Shown: positions 8,340 through 17,108 of the stretch, one piece after another
How positions within the stretch are numbered: the first letter of the stretch is position 1
Layout of the letters: the number at the start of each line of letters is the position of its first letter
From: Neobacillus muris
GTDB taxonomy: Bacteria; Bacillota; Bacilli; Bacillales; Cytobacillaceae
Direction: 5' to 3'
Assembly: GCF_943193175.1 (NCBI RefSeq)
Contig: NZ_CALPDF010000004.1
Coordinates: 62,001 to 126,000 of the forward strand
Length of the DNA: 64,000 nt
Translations under genes and position numbers: made by a program
Notes under the pieces: generated by a model
What the model was told of the DNA's origin: nothing
Seen by the model: the letters and a program-made list of their open reading frames with translations, nothing else
Database searches by the model: none

Positions 8340-9533
8340 TCAGCTTATTTTTTCGACAATACGATAAAACTTTTCCATTTCATTTATTGTGTCGACAGTT
8401 TCAGCACTTAGATTTTTTATTAATTTTTCTTTTAATAGTTGATCATCTAACAACCGTTTTATTGCTTCATATATTTGATTATCATCGAATCCGACAATTA
8501 ACCCTGTTTTTTTATTTGCAATCTGTTCGCTTGCCCCAGTATTCGTAATTATTATAGGTTTGCAAAATGCCCTTGCTTCAGCAACTGTTATACAATATGC
8601 TTCATGCCGGGATGGTTGAATATATAGGTCACATTCTTTTATATAAGGGAATGGATTATCTTTTGTCCCTAGCAAAATCAAATTATTTACAAGGTTATAC
8701 TCCTTGATGTTCTCTTCCAGCTGCAGGCGAATAGGTCCTTCTCCAATACAGTACCAACGAACATTATATCCATTGGACAATAATTTAGATAAAACACTTG
8801 GAATTATATCTTGACCTTTCTCCTTAGATAATCTTCCGACAGTTAGTATTCGAATCCCTTTAAATTGGTCATTATAACTTCCATCTTCCATTGACATAAG
8901 CTCCATTTTCTTTTTATCTAGAATATTATAAAAAACGGAAATATCATTAGGAAGATCTTGAAAAACTCCCGTGAATTTTCTAAATGCATGGTGAGATACA
9001 CAAAAAATATAGTCATAAATCTCGAAATATTTTCTAAGCTTCCTTACAAGTCTAGAATGTATCGGATTAGCTAAGTCACTCACATCATTATGAATCCAGG
9101 CAATCTTTTTTTTGGCGTTTATATTATTGGCTACAAAGACTAGCGGAAGTGTGATGGGACTAGAATATGAAATTGCCAAATCATAATGGGCTTCATCGAT
9201 ATTTCTTATTTTAGAGTAGTATCCAAATTTTTCAAATTCGGATATTGATCCCCACTTAAGCAGCACCGAACTTAAAATGACATTGAAAGCTGAAAGAAAT
9301 TTACCCCTTTTTGTATAATTCCAAACCATACTTGCAATCCGCTCACGATTATCAAATATACTCTTTACATGAACATGACTAGGTATTTTATCAATAAGTT
9401 CCCCCTTTGGATGCACTACAAAAAGACTCACATCATATCTATCTTTTGGAATTTGTTCCAGCATTGAAATTAATGCTTTCTCTATTCCTCCCATTATCAT
9501 TTTATTTGTTACAAAGACAACTTTTGTTTTCAT
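8340..9533 (-). CDS. GT4 family glycosyltransferase
   Basis: 397 aa from the ATG at 9533, which follows a TGGTGTGG ribosome site; four more codons are open upstream. The acceptor domain opens KVVFVTNKMIMGGIEKALIS. The donor domain has ILTVGRLSKEKGQDIIPSVL and the EX7E motif in SRHEAYCITVAEARAFCKP. It is a close paralogue of the GT4 at 6106-7272. Together with the PIG-L gene that follows 69 bases later it forms one of two tandem GT4/deacetylase pairs. Its role is addition of a sugar to the lipid-linked repeat unit; the donor is unknown. Confidence 0.88.
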   Translation of the reverse strand: MKTKVVFVTNKMIMGGIEKALISMLEQIPKDRYDVSLFVVHPKGELIDKIPSHVHVKSIFDNRERIASMVWNYTKRGKFLSAFNVILSSVLLKWGSISEFEKFGYYSKIRNIDEAHYDLAISYSSPITLPLVFVANNINAKKKIAWIHNDVSDLANPIHSRLVRKLRKYFEIYDYIFCVSHHAFRKFTGVFQDLPNDISVFYNILDKKKMELMSMEDGSYNDQFKGIRILTVGRLSKEKGQDIIPSVLSKLLSNGYNVRWYCIGEGPIRLQLEENIKEYNLVNNLILLGTKDNPFPYIKECDLYIQPSRHEAYCITVAEARAFCKPIIITNTGASEQIANKKTGLIVGFDDNQIYEAIKRLLDDQLLKEKLIKNLSAETVDTINEMEKFYRIVEKIS

Positions 9534-9621
9534 CAACCACACCAACCACTCATTTATTATGGCGAACGATAAGCTTTGGAAAATTAACTTTCATTGATTT
9601 TTCTTCCAGCGATGTATTCAT

Positions 9622-11397
9622 TTACATAACCGACCGCTTTACTTTATTCTCGAAACCCACTAATCTACCTTTATTTAATTTAAAAACAATGTCACAGTTC
9701 TCAATTGTGCTTAATCTATGAGCAATAATAATCATAGTTTTTTCTCCTCTCAACCCATCTATTGCCTTCATGATTTCCTTTTCTGTCTCGTTATCTAATG
9801 CCGATGTTGCTTCATCCATAAATAATATTTCAGGATTATGATATAATGCTCTGGCAATTCCAATACGTTGACGTTGGCCGCCAGAAAGCCTAACTCCTCT
9901 TTCACCTACCTTTGTTTCTAACAGATCAGGTAAAGATTCAACAAAATCCTTTAACTGTGCCTGCTCTAAGGCTCTCCACACTTCATCATCGTCAATCTTT
10001 CCCTCTTCAATCCCAAAAGCAACATTACTTCGGATTGTATCGTCCGATAAATAGATAGTTTGTGGGATATAACCTATTTTTCGCTGCCACATGGCTTTTT
10101 GCTCAAATAAGTTTTTGCCATCAACCAAAACACATCCATTTTCAGGTTGAAAAAGCCCAAGGATAATATCAACGAGTGTCGTTTTGCCAGCCCCTGATTC
10201 TCCAATAATAGCAACAGATTGACCAATTGGGATTGTTAATGATACATCAGCCACTGAATATTCCCTTTGATTCGGGTATCGGAATGATACCCCCTGCAAT
10301 TTAATGGAATCAGTAAAAACTCTCCTATTCGTATCTAATAATTTGGCACCAAGTCTTGTATTACCTTTATAAAGAGCAGTTCCTTTATTTTCGAATAAAT
10401 CCTCATAAACAACTACTAATGCCGGTTTACTATAACGTATAGTTGTAATTAATCCGATCACACGATTAATGGACGGCATTAATCGGAAAGCTGCCATTGC
10501 AAATAATGCCATGGTAGAAACCAATTGGGTTGTATTTAATCCTTCAAAAACAATAATTAACATTGTAACCAAAACGACAGTTACCATTAGGGTTTCTATA
10601 AAGAGCCTTGGCAAAAGGTCTAACATGCTCATATATCTACTATTGTTTGCACTTATTTGGCTCTGCCGTGTGTATGCCTTTATAAAAAAATCTTCTTTTC
10701 CAGATACAATGACCTCTTTACTTGCACCTAAACCTTGATTTACCCATTTAATCATTTCACTGCTTACCTTTTGTTGTTCTTTTCCTAAATAATTTATCTT
10801 TTTGCGGAAAAATTTAAAAAACAAAAGAACACTCCCACCCAGCAGAATAGTTGCAGTCATTGTTGCTAGTGGAGCCTGCGTTAGTAATAGAACCAAAATA
10901 AATGTTATGGCTAATAATTCCGTAAACAATTGGAATCCAGCTATTACAAGACCATTAAATACTCTTGATACTTCATTATTTACATTTCTAAGTAATTGTG
11001 CTGAATTTCGTTGAATATGAAAGGTAAATGGCTTTGTTAAATATTCTTTAAAAAGGCGACTCGACAATTTTACTTTTTGGTTTAAATTTACCTTCATCTG
11101 AACAAAGTTATAAAAAAACAAATAAAGGTTCTTCAACACAAAAACCAGCAATAGAAAAATAACTGAAAAGACGATAAAAATAGAAGTGGATGGGAAGTTA
11201 AACATCCTATAGATAAAGGATAATACCGGCTGTTCATGGATTATCTTAGGATTGGTTAATATCCCTACAATCGGAATGATTAAACCAATTCCAATTGTTT
11301 CAAATAACGCTGCTACTATCATCATTGCAAATATTAAGATTAATTTTTTTTTATCTTTTTTATCAAATAGCTTTAAAAGCTTTTTTATTGTGTCCAT
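9622..11397 (-). CDS. ABC transporter, fused permease/ATPase, PglK-type lipid-linked glycan flippase
   Basis: 591 aa. The N-terminal half carries six predicted membrane segments, the first being LILIFAMMIVAALFETIGIG, whose glycine-rich end resembles PglK/WlaB exporters. The C-terminal ATPase has Walker A GESGAGKTT, signature LSGGQRQRIGIARAL and Walker B ILFMDEATSALD. PglK-type half transporters dimerise and flip undecaprenyl-diphosphate oligosaccharides across the membrane. No Wzx/EpsK-like flippase gene is seen in the cluster, so this protein may do that job. The ATG at 11397 follows AGGAAAGG; an ATG at 11427 is open but has a poor ribosome site. The start region overlaps the end of the upstream deacetylase gene by 35 bases. 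Confidence 0.9.
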   Translation of the reverse strand: MDTIKKLLKLFDKKDKKKLILIFAMMIVAALFETIGIGLIIPIVGILTNPKIIHEQPVLSFIYRMFNFPSTSIFIVFSVIFLLLVFVLKNLYLFFYNFVQMKVNLNQKVKLSSRLFKEYLTKPFTFHIQRNSAQLLRNVNNEVSRVFNGLVIAGFQLFTELLAITFILVLLLTQAPLATMTATILLGGSVLLFFKFFRKKINYLGKEQQKVSSEMIKWVNQGLGASKEVIVSGKEDFFIKAYTRQSQISANNSRYMSMLDLLPRLFIETLMVTVVLVTMLIIVFEGLNTTQLVSTMALFAMAAFRLMPSINRVIGLITTIRYSKPALVVVYEDLFENKGTALYKGNTRLGAKLLDTNRRVFTDSIKLQGVSFRYPNQREYSVADVSLTIPIGQSVAIIGESGAGKTTLVDIILGLFQPENGCVLVDGKNLFEQKAMWQRKIGYIPQTIYLSDDTIRSNVAFGIEEGKIDDDEVWRALEQAQLKDFVESLPDLLETKVGERGVRLSGGQRQRIGIARALYHNPEILFMDEATSALDNETEKEIMKAIDGLRGEKTMIIIAHRLSTIENCDIVFKLNKGRLVGFENKVKRSVM

Positions 11398-12553
11398 TAT
11401 GTTCCACAACCTTTCCTGGATTACCATTTAAAACCACTTCTTTTAATAGAGGAATTTTCTCTAAAAGGCGGAAATCAGTAATATTGTTATTTGCAAGGTT
11501 TAGCTTTTCTAAACTCAGAAAATACTGTATGCCATCCAAGTGGGAAATGCCACAGTTGCTTAAATCCAACTCTTTAATCATAATTAGGTCTGAGATTTTT
11601 AACCATTTGCTTTCTGTAGATTTAAAAATTATTTTTCTAACTGCTGCTTCCAAATTCTCATCCAAAAAATTGGCAACTCCAGCTAATTCTGATGTAGTGT
11701 AAAATTCCATATCACTATTCCTTGCTTCATTTATTATCGTTTGGATTAGTTTTGTTGTTACGGCCCATTTTCCCCACCTATCAGCCTTCGCTCCTTTTGT
11801 AACTCTCGCATCTTTAACCTTTTCTGGGATTATGGAGTGGCAAGTAAAAATGACATTTTTTCCATTTTTCTTGGCTAATTTAATTATTTTCTTTAAATAA
11901 TGAACATTGCATGAGTAAAATCCATCTAAACAAATAGATGGAGCAAATCCTTCATGATTAAATGAGATTAAATTATCCTTATCAAGGTGACCTCTAGTGA
12001 TTTTAAAATAATGGGGCGTTATTTTTCTAATATGTTCTTCATCATAACAAAAATGAGGAAAGGCAAATGAAACTGTTTTTTTAAATTTTTCTTTTGTCAG
12101 TGAATGTGATTGCTTATCCATCCAATGTAAAAGCCTTTCTATCTCATCTTCAATCCAACGATTCAAGCCATATTTTGTTGAATAATCTGTTGCTCTCACA
12201 TGCTTAAATCCATGGTGGGCAATTTCATGTCCATTTGCCTGCAAGTCTAACAATTTATCAACTTCTTCTTGCGTATGTTTACGATCTTCTAAAGGATGAA
12301 TACAGTTGATATTGAAGGTTGCTTTAACATCATAGAAACCTAACAGATTTTTTCCATATCTATGCCATTCATCGATTCTATAGCTATCGTCAAATGAAAG
12401 TGCAATCCCTGGTTTATTAATAAAAGGAATAAGTTCTTGACTTGTTTTTTGATTGTTTTCCCCCAAATGCTTAACCATTTTACGGTATAAATACGACCAA
12501 TACCTCCATTGGTAGAATGTTTTTTTTAGGGAGGAAAAACCATTAAACTTCAT
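11363..12553 (-). CDS. NodB-type polysaccharide deacetylase with C-terminal leucine-rich repeats
   Basis: 396 aa. Residues about 50-250 form a NodB carbohydrate esterase domain: ALSFDDSYRIDEWHRYG holds the catalytic Asp pair, and GHEIAHHGFKHV holds the metal-binding histidines. After about residue 300 the sequence NFLDENLEAAVRKII resembles the cap helix that precedes internalin-type repeats. About three leucine-rich repeats follow (for example KELDLSNCGISHLDGI and EKLNLANNNITDF). No signal peptide is evident, so action is probably cytoplasmic. The LRR tail could hold a partner or the glycan chain. The gene overlaps the start of the ABC transporter gene by 35 bases, which suggests coupled translation. 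Confidence 0.82.
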   Translation of the reverse strand: MKFNGFSSLKKTFYQWRYWSYLYRKMVKHLGENNQKTSQELIPFINKPGIALSFDDSYRIDEWHRYGKNLLGFYDVKATFNINCIHPLEDRKHTQEEVDKLLDLQANGHEIAHHGFKHVRATDYSTKYGLNRWIEDEIERLLHWMDKQSHSLTKEKFKKTVSFAFPHFCYDEEHIRKITPHYFKITRGHLDKDNLISFNHEGFAPSICLDGFYSCNVHYLKKIIKLAKKNGKNVIFTCHSIIPEKVKDARVTKGAKADRWGKWAVTTKLIQTIINEARNSDMEFYTTSELAGVANFLDENLEAAVRKIIFKSTESKWLKISDLIMIKELDLSNCGISHLDGIQYFLSLEKLNLANNNITDFRLLEKIPLLKEVVLNGNPGKVVEHNGHNKKAFKAI

Positions 12554-12596
12554 ATTGATACCACCTTAAATTTTCCTGTTAACTAAAATAGGATCG

Positions 12597-13520
12597 TTAT
12601 GATGTAAAGTATTTATGCCTTCTTTCGAATAAATACTTTGACCATATACGATCCAGTTTCCAAACAAGGTAACTCTTTTTTATTAATTTATGCCCATCTA
12701 CTGCTACAATCCAATCATGATCTTCTAATTTTAATTGATCGATTGTGTGCATGCCATCCTTATTCCACTCTTTATTTTTATTGGAACCGTTTAAAACCAA
12801 ACCCATTGGTTCTTCTTCATACTCAAATTCTGTTAGCTTTGTAATATTAAATACTCTTACGGCACTTCCATAATTCGGTTTAGTTTCTTGAGTGTAACGG
12901 TAAATTTTATCGGTATCAACGATCACTCTTCCCCCAGGTCTGGTAATATTATAATTATTCATAATAAGTGGACTCTGGGGATGTTCCTTCCAATTACTGT
13001 CAAGCGTATCAGAATAAAATAAATGTAATTTCCCGCTCTTTCCTGCATATAACCACCATTTATCATTGAAATAAAAAATACTGGAATCAACATAATTGCC
13101 TTCAACTAAAACAGAAACCTTTTCCCATTCATAGGGAAAGCTTTTTGCCCTATACAAAATGACTTGGTTTGCTTCACTTGACTCCGGTATCATAAAAAAA
13201 TGATTTTTAAACTTAAATACATATGGATAAGATAAGTGAAATTTTTCCTTTAAAATCGCTCGATCGTACTTCCAATTTTCCCCATCTTTACTTCTGGCAA
13301 CACCTACTATCCCTTTGCCTGTCGTTTTATCTAGTATTTCAAAAAACATATAAAAAAGTGATTTATGAGAAAGAATGAACGGATCAGCAATAAACTCTGC
13401 AGGTACATCTGTAACATCAGCAGCCTGTAAACTAGGTTTTTTTAGAATTTTTTGGTCAGGCGTTTTGTTAATCAATGAATTAGATCGAAATACTGTAATG
13501 GCCCAAATCCCCACAAGCAT
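12597..13520 (-). CDS. Beta-propeller glycoside-hydrolase-like protein (GH43/GINT1-N type), N-terminus frameshifted
   Basis: The open frame encodes 307 aa, with ADPFILSHKSLFYMFFE, SKDGENWKYDRAILKE, YPYVFKFKNHFFMIPESSEA and NITRPGGRVIVDTDKIYRY. This pattern of blades with aromatic and DG turns is that of five-bladed GH32/43/68-like propellers, and is closest in style to the N-terminal domain of plant glucosamine inositolphosphorylceramide transferases and its bacterial relatives. Catalytic residues cannot be assigned with confidence. The ATG at 13520 lacks a ribosome site. The stretch upstream in another frame supplies a good start and a membrane segment (see 13521-13588), so the natural product is probably membrane-anchored. 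Function is unknown; modification or recognition of the polysaccharide is an inference from the neighbours. Confidence 0.65.
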   Translation of the reverse strand: MLVGIWAITVFRSNSLINKTPDQKILKKPSLQAADVTDVPAEFIADPFILSHKSLFYMFFEILDKTTGKGIVGVARSKDGENWKYDRAILKEKFHLSYPYVFKFKNHFFMIPESSEANQVILYRAKSFPYEWEKVSVLVEGNYVDSSIFYFNDKWWLYAGKSGKLHLFYSDTLDSNWKEHPQSPLIMNNYNITRPGGRVIVDTDKIYRYTQETKPNYGSAVRVFNITKLTEFEYEEEPMGLVLNGSNKNKEWNKDGMHTIDQLKLEDHDWIVAVDGHKLIKKSYLVWKLDRIWSKYLFERRHKYFTS

Positions 13521-13588
13521 TTTTTTCTAAGTGTCATCGCTATTGAGACAAAAAACATTAGTAAAGCTAAGGAAAGAAAAAAATACAT
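13521..13588 (-). other. Out-of-frame N-terminal membrane anchor of the beta-propeller gene
   Basis: An ATG at 13588 follows AGGTGA with proper spacing and encodes MYFFLSLALLMFFVSIAMTL, a clear membrane segment or signal anchor. The frame runs into the next gene at a run of seven A (minus strand, 13526-13520). One extra A in that run would join it exactly to the 12597-13520 frame. It is either a true frameshift, a slippage-prone site or a base-calling error in the homopolymer. Confidence 0.7.
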
Positions 13589-13613
13589 ATAATCACCTAT
13601 TTTGAGTTTAAAT

Positions 13614-14807
13614 TCATGAATTTGCATATTTAAGGATTTTATTTATTTCAGGATTGCCCATCATGCTTGTGTCTTGTAAATTCTCAGTAAACTTCTTTTG
13701 CATCGCTTTATTATTTATTAATTTCACGATCCCATGGTAAAGTTCTACTTCATCAATCCCCACTATTAATCCGTTTTCTCCATTTCTTATTTGTTCTTTA
13801 GCAGCTGTAAATTCTGTTGTAACAATTGGCTTTCCTAAACATCTTGCTTCTGCGAGAGTAATGCAAAACCCTTCATGTTTAGAGGGCTGTACATATATGT
13901 CACATTGGTCAATGTATGGATATGGATTAGCTGTGGCTCCTAACAGGATAAATCGATCTTGTAAATGAAATTTTGTTATTAAATGCTCATAATGTTCTCG
14001 TGCATTGCCTTCTCCAATACAATACCATTTCGCATTATATCCATCTTTCACTATACGTTTAAATGCATGGATAGCTAAGTCTTGGCCTTTTTCTATAGAC
14101 AATCTTCCTACTGTTAGGATTCTTATTCCATTAAATTGGTCTAAAAAGCCGGTCCCTTTTTTGGCGTGGGCCTTTATTATTTTGGGTGAAGATATATTGA
14201 AAAAAACATTGGTATTTTTTTTAAGTTTTGGTACCAATTCAATTAACTTGTTTTTTGCCTCATATGATACAACAAAAATTTTATCAAATTGGCTGTATAC
14301 CTTTTCAGCAAATGTTATATTGAATCCTATTTTAGTAATATCAAAATGAATCCATTGAATTTTCTTTTTAGCCTTTATCTTCTTCAAAACAAAATAGCTT
14401 ATGAAATCCATTGGACCATCATAAGCTACCGCAACATCATATTCTTCATCAAGAATGGGATACTTTCTTAAAATATATTTAAAATACAAACTTCTGTTTT
14501 TTAATGTTCGTGTTAATATATGCAAAAAAATAATCATAAAAGCTTGTATAAATTTGCATTTTTTCAACAGGTTAATAGAACTTAATTGAGGAGGCTTGTT
14601 AAGGAGATCTTTAATATCCTTATAGCCCGAAAAATATTTGACATGGACTCCTTCAGGAATAAAAGTCAGAAAACCGCCATACTCTTCTAACATAAATATA
14701 GTTACGTTATATTTATTAAGGGGAAATTCATTTATCATATTAAGTAAAGCTTTTTCAGTTCCACCAATGTTCATATTTATTAACATGAATAACATATTTT
14801 TCTTCAT
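13614..14807 (-). CDS. GT4 family glycosyltransferase
   Basis: 397 aa with a GT-B fold. The opening MLFMLINMNIGGTEKALLNM gives the glycine loop, and the donor domain has ILTVGRLSIEKGQDLAIHAF, followed by SKHEGFCITLAEARCLGKP with the EX7E motif (about residues 310-328). It belongs to the same sub-family as the GT4s at 6106, 8340, 14832 and 25421, so this cluster has been built by repeated duplication of one glycosyltransferase type. No membrane segment is evident. It probably acts on the undecaprenyl-linked oligosaccharide; donor and linkage are unknown. Confidence 0.88.
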   Translation of the reverse strand: MKKNMLFMLINMNIGGTEKALLNMINEFPLNKYNVTIFMLEEYGGFLTFIPEGVHVKYFSGYKDIKDLLNKPPQLSSINLLKKCKFIQAFMIIFLHILTRTLKNRSLYFKYILRKYPILDEEYDVAVAYDGPMDFISYFVLKKIKAKKKIQWIHFDITKIGFNITFAEKVYSQFDKIFVVSYEAKNKLIELVPKLKKNTNVFFNISSPKIIKAHAKKGTGFLDQFNGIRILTVGRLSIEKGQDLAIHAFKRIVKDGYNAKWYCIGEGNAREHYEHLITKFHLQDRFILLGATANPYPYIDQCDIYVQPSKHEGFCITLAEARCLGKPIVTTEFTAAKEQIRNGENGLIVGIDEVELYHGIVKLINNKAMQKKFTENLQDTSMMGNPEINKILKYANS

Positions 14808-14831
14808 ATGCTTTACACTCTTTCCAAATAT

Positions 14832-16025
14832 TTATCCAATTAACTCGTAAAATTTGGTTAACTCTTCAACATTCCCTTTTTTTTCTTCTTTTAAATATTT
14901 TATAATCTTGTTTCTGAGTTCGTTATCATTAATCAAATGAAGAATTCCTTCAAAAACAGCATTGTCATTCATTTCTACAACAAGCCCATTTTTCCCATCC
15001 AGCATTTGGGAATATACAGCATCAAATTTTGTTGTCACAACCGGCTTATTAAGCATGCGGGCTTCTGAAATCGCGAGCCCAAAGCCTTCAAATCTAGATG
15101 TTTGAACATAGATATTACAGTCTTTAATAAACGGGTATGGATTTGAAGTAACACCTAATAGAATAAAATGATTTTGAAGATCATTTTTTATTACATATTC
15201 GTTTATTTCCGCTTTAAGAGGCCCTTTTCCTAGTACATACCATCGAAAATCCACCCCTTTTTCCTTTAGTCTTTTGCAAGCTCTAAGAGCAATATCATAG
15301 CCTTTTTGATGGGCAAGACGTCCGATCGTAAGGATTCTTATTCCTTTGTAATCATCTTTAAAACTTTCACCTAGACCCGCCATATTTTCAATGAAATCAG
15401 GATCAGTAATATCATATATAACTTTAGATTTATTAAAGTATTGAGGAAATGTTTCTAAGAAAATATCTCGTGCGCTGTCAGAAACTGCCACAATGTTTTT
15501 GTAAGTGTCGTAATATTTTTTTTGGAAAGCAGCTTCTCTTTCATCTAATCGATAACTTACATTTACCCATGCAAATTTTTTATCAGAAATGATTTTTTCT
15601 GCTACATAAAATGTAGGCACTCCTTGAGCATAACTAATGGCAATATCATATTTTTTAGGATTTTCTTCAATTACACTTGAAACATTCTCCCAATATAACC
15701 GAGCTTTTTGCGCATTGCTGCATTTTTTCATTCGGATGTTTATGGAGTATTTTAATCGCGCCCTTAGCATGCTCATGTTGTGTTTTTTTATTGAATTAAT
15801 CAAAGCCCCTTTTAAATTCAGTTTTGAAAAATTGGTAAATGATAGAGGGGTTAGAATATTCACTTCTTTCGGAACCAGCTCTTCCAGCAATTCTCCATGT
15901 GCAAACAACATTAAATCCACAGAATACCTTTTATAATCTAATAATGACAATAAAGTTATTAAACTTTTTTCTGCCCCTGCCCCTACTAATGAATCAATGA
16001 CAAAAAGAAGTTTTGTTTTCTTCAT
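14832..16025 (-). CDS. GT4 family glycosyltransferase
   Basis: 397 aa from the ATG at 16025, chosen because AGGAAG lies 8 bases upstream; eight further codons are open. The acceptor domain starts LLFVIDSLVGAGAEKSLITL. The donor domain contains ILTIGRLAHQKGYDIALRAC and SRFEGFGLAISEARMLNKP, the EX7E site. It is more diverged from the other GT4 copies than they are from each other: it has GAGAEKS in place of GGIEKA, and GFGLAISEA in the catalytic site. It lies 47 bases downstream of a GT2 gene in the same transcription direction. Confidence 0.87.
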   Translation of the reverse strand: MKKTKLLFVIDSLVGAGAEKSLITLLSLLDYKRYSVDLMLFAHGELLEELVPKEVNILTPLSFTNFSKLNLKGALINSIKKHNMSMLRARLKYSINIRMKKCSNAQKARLYWENVSSVIEENPKKYDIAISYAQGVPTFYVAEKIISDKKFAWVNVSYRLDEREAAFQKKYYDTYKNIVAVSDSARDIFLETFPQYFNKSKVIYDITDPDFIENMAGLGESFKDDYKGIRILTIGRLAHQKGYDIALRACKRLKEKGVDFRWYVLGKGPLKAEINEYVIKNDLQNHFILLGVTSNPYPFIKDCNIYVQTSRFEGFGLAISEARMLNKPVVTTKFDAVYSQMLDGKNGLVVEMNDNAVFEGILHLINDNELRNKIIKYLKEEKKGNVEELTKFYELIG

Positions 16026-16072
16026 ATTAAATCTTCCTATCTTCAACATTTATTATTTAATGTTCCTATATG

Positions 16073-17089
16073 TTATTGGTTATAGACCCCAGATTTCTGA
16101 TTAACAAGAAGTTCATAGATAATGGGGTTAATCATAAAGGCAAGCACCGCCAATTTTTGTTTCCAGCTAAAAAATGGATTGTTTAACAATGATTTAACAC
16201 TACCATTTAATGTTTGTTTAAGTAACCTTAATTCCAATCTACTATTTGAAAGTTGATTTTTAGCTAAGTAGTAATTCCAAAAGAATGTATCTAAATAAGA
16301 TTTATATGCTAAGGAATGCAGCTTCTTTTCCTTTATTTTCGAAAAAAAATCCACTCTATCCTTTAGTGCATATACTTTATCCAATCTCTTTATCGAGTAT
16401 GAAGTATTCATAATACTATTGGGCCTTTGGACGTAATAATAGAGTTGATTAGAGACTGCGGTTATCTTTTTGCTATTGTATAATAATTTATGAATGATAA
16501 ACTCATCCTCACAAATTCTTCCTTCATTAAATCTTGCACCTTGAAAAATCTGCCTTTTATATATCTTATTCCAGACTACCACCCACTTTGTATTATTGCC
16601 TGCATTGGTAATATAAGAATTTTCATCTCTAAAAAATAATTGATGCAACGCCTCAATATTAGAGTAATGTTTAACTCTTCCATTTTTGCAGGAGCTGTTT
16701 ACATTTACATATTGATTCTCCTTCACTTTTATAAAGTCACAAACTACGATATCTGAAGAATGCTGCCGTGCATTTTCCAATAATATTTCAAACATCTTTT
16801 CATGTATATAGTCGTCGCTATCTATTAGTCCAATGTAATCACCTTTTGCCACATCTAATCCTGCATTTCTAGCTGACGATAAACCGCCATTTTTTTTGTG
16901 AATCACTTTCACTCTAATATCACGTTCAGCATAATGGTCACAAATAGCGCCACAATGATCAGGAGACCCATCATTTACTAATATCAATTCAAAATCTTTA
17001 AAAGTTTGGGACAGGATGGAATCGACACATTTATTTAAATAAGATTCCACGTTATAGACCGGAACGATAATGCTTAATTTTGGATTCAT
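16073..17089 (-). CDS. GT2 family glycosyltransferase
   Basis: 338 aa from the ATG at 17089. The GT-A domain is plain: LSIIVPVYNVESYLNKCVDS, LVNDGSPDHCG, KNGGLSSARNAGLDVAKGDY and the DxD-type metal site GLIDSDDYIHEKM (about residues 90-102), then CEDEFIIHKLL with the acidic pair near the catalytic base. The C-terminal third is helical, with a weak hydrophobic stretch but no clear transmembrane pair, as in EpsJ-like enzymes. It is followed by GT4s and preceded by another GT2, 19 bases away. Substrates are unknown. Confidence 0.87.
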   Translation of the reverse strand: MNPKLSIIVPVYNVESYLNKCVDSILSQTFKDFELILVNDGSPDHCGAICDHYAERDIRVKVIHKKNGGLSSARNAGLDVAKGDYIGLIDSDDYIHEKMFEILLENARQHSSDIVVCDFIKVKENQYVNVNSSCKNGRVKHYSNIEALHQLFFRDENSYITNAGNNTKWVVVWNKIYKRQIFQGARFNEGRICEDEFIIHKLLYNSKKITAVSNQLYYYVQRPNSIMNTSYSIKRLDKVYALKDRVDFFSKIKEKKLHSLAYKSYLDTFFWNYYLAKNQLSNSRLELRLLKQTLNGSVKSLLNNPFFSWKQKLAVLAFMINPIIYELLVNQKSGVYNQ

Positions 17090-17108
17090 ACAACTTTTCA
17101 AATCCTTT

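Noticed and set aside
5069..9533. Insertion sequence or transposon as the cause of the repeated gene pairs
   Set aside because: No transposase frame and no terminal inverted repeats were seen; the copies are diverged whole genes, so simple tandem duplication is enough.
11295..11702. A 135-codon plus-strand frame across the ABC/deacetylase junction
   Set aside because: It lies opposite two overlapping real genes and has no family features.
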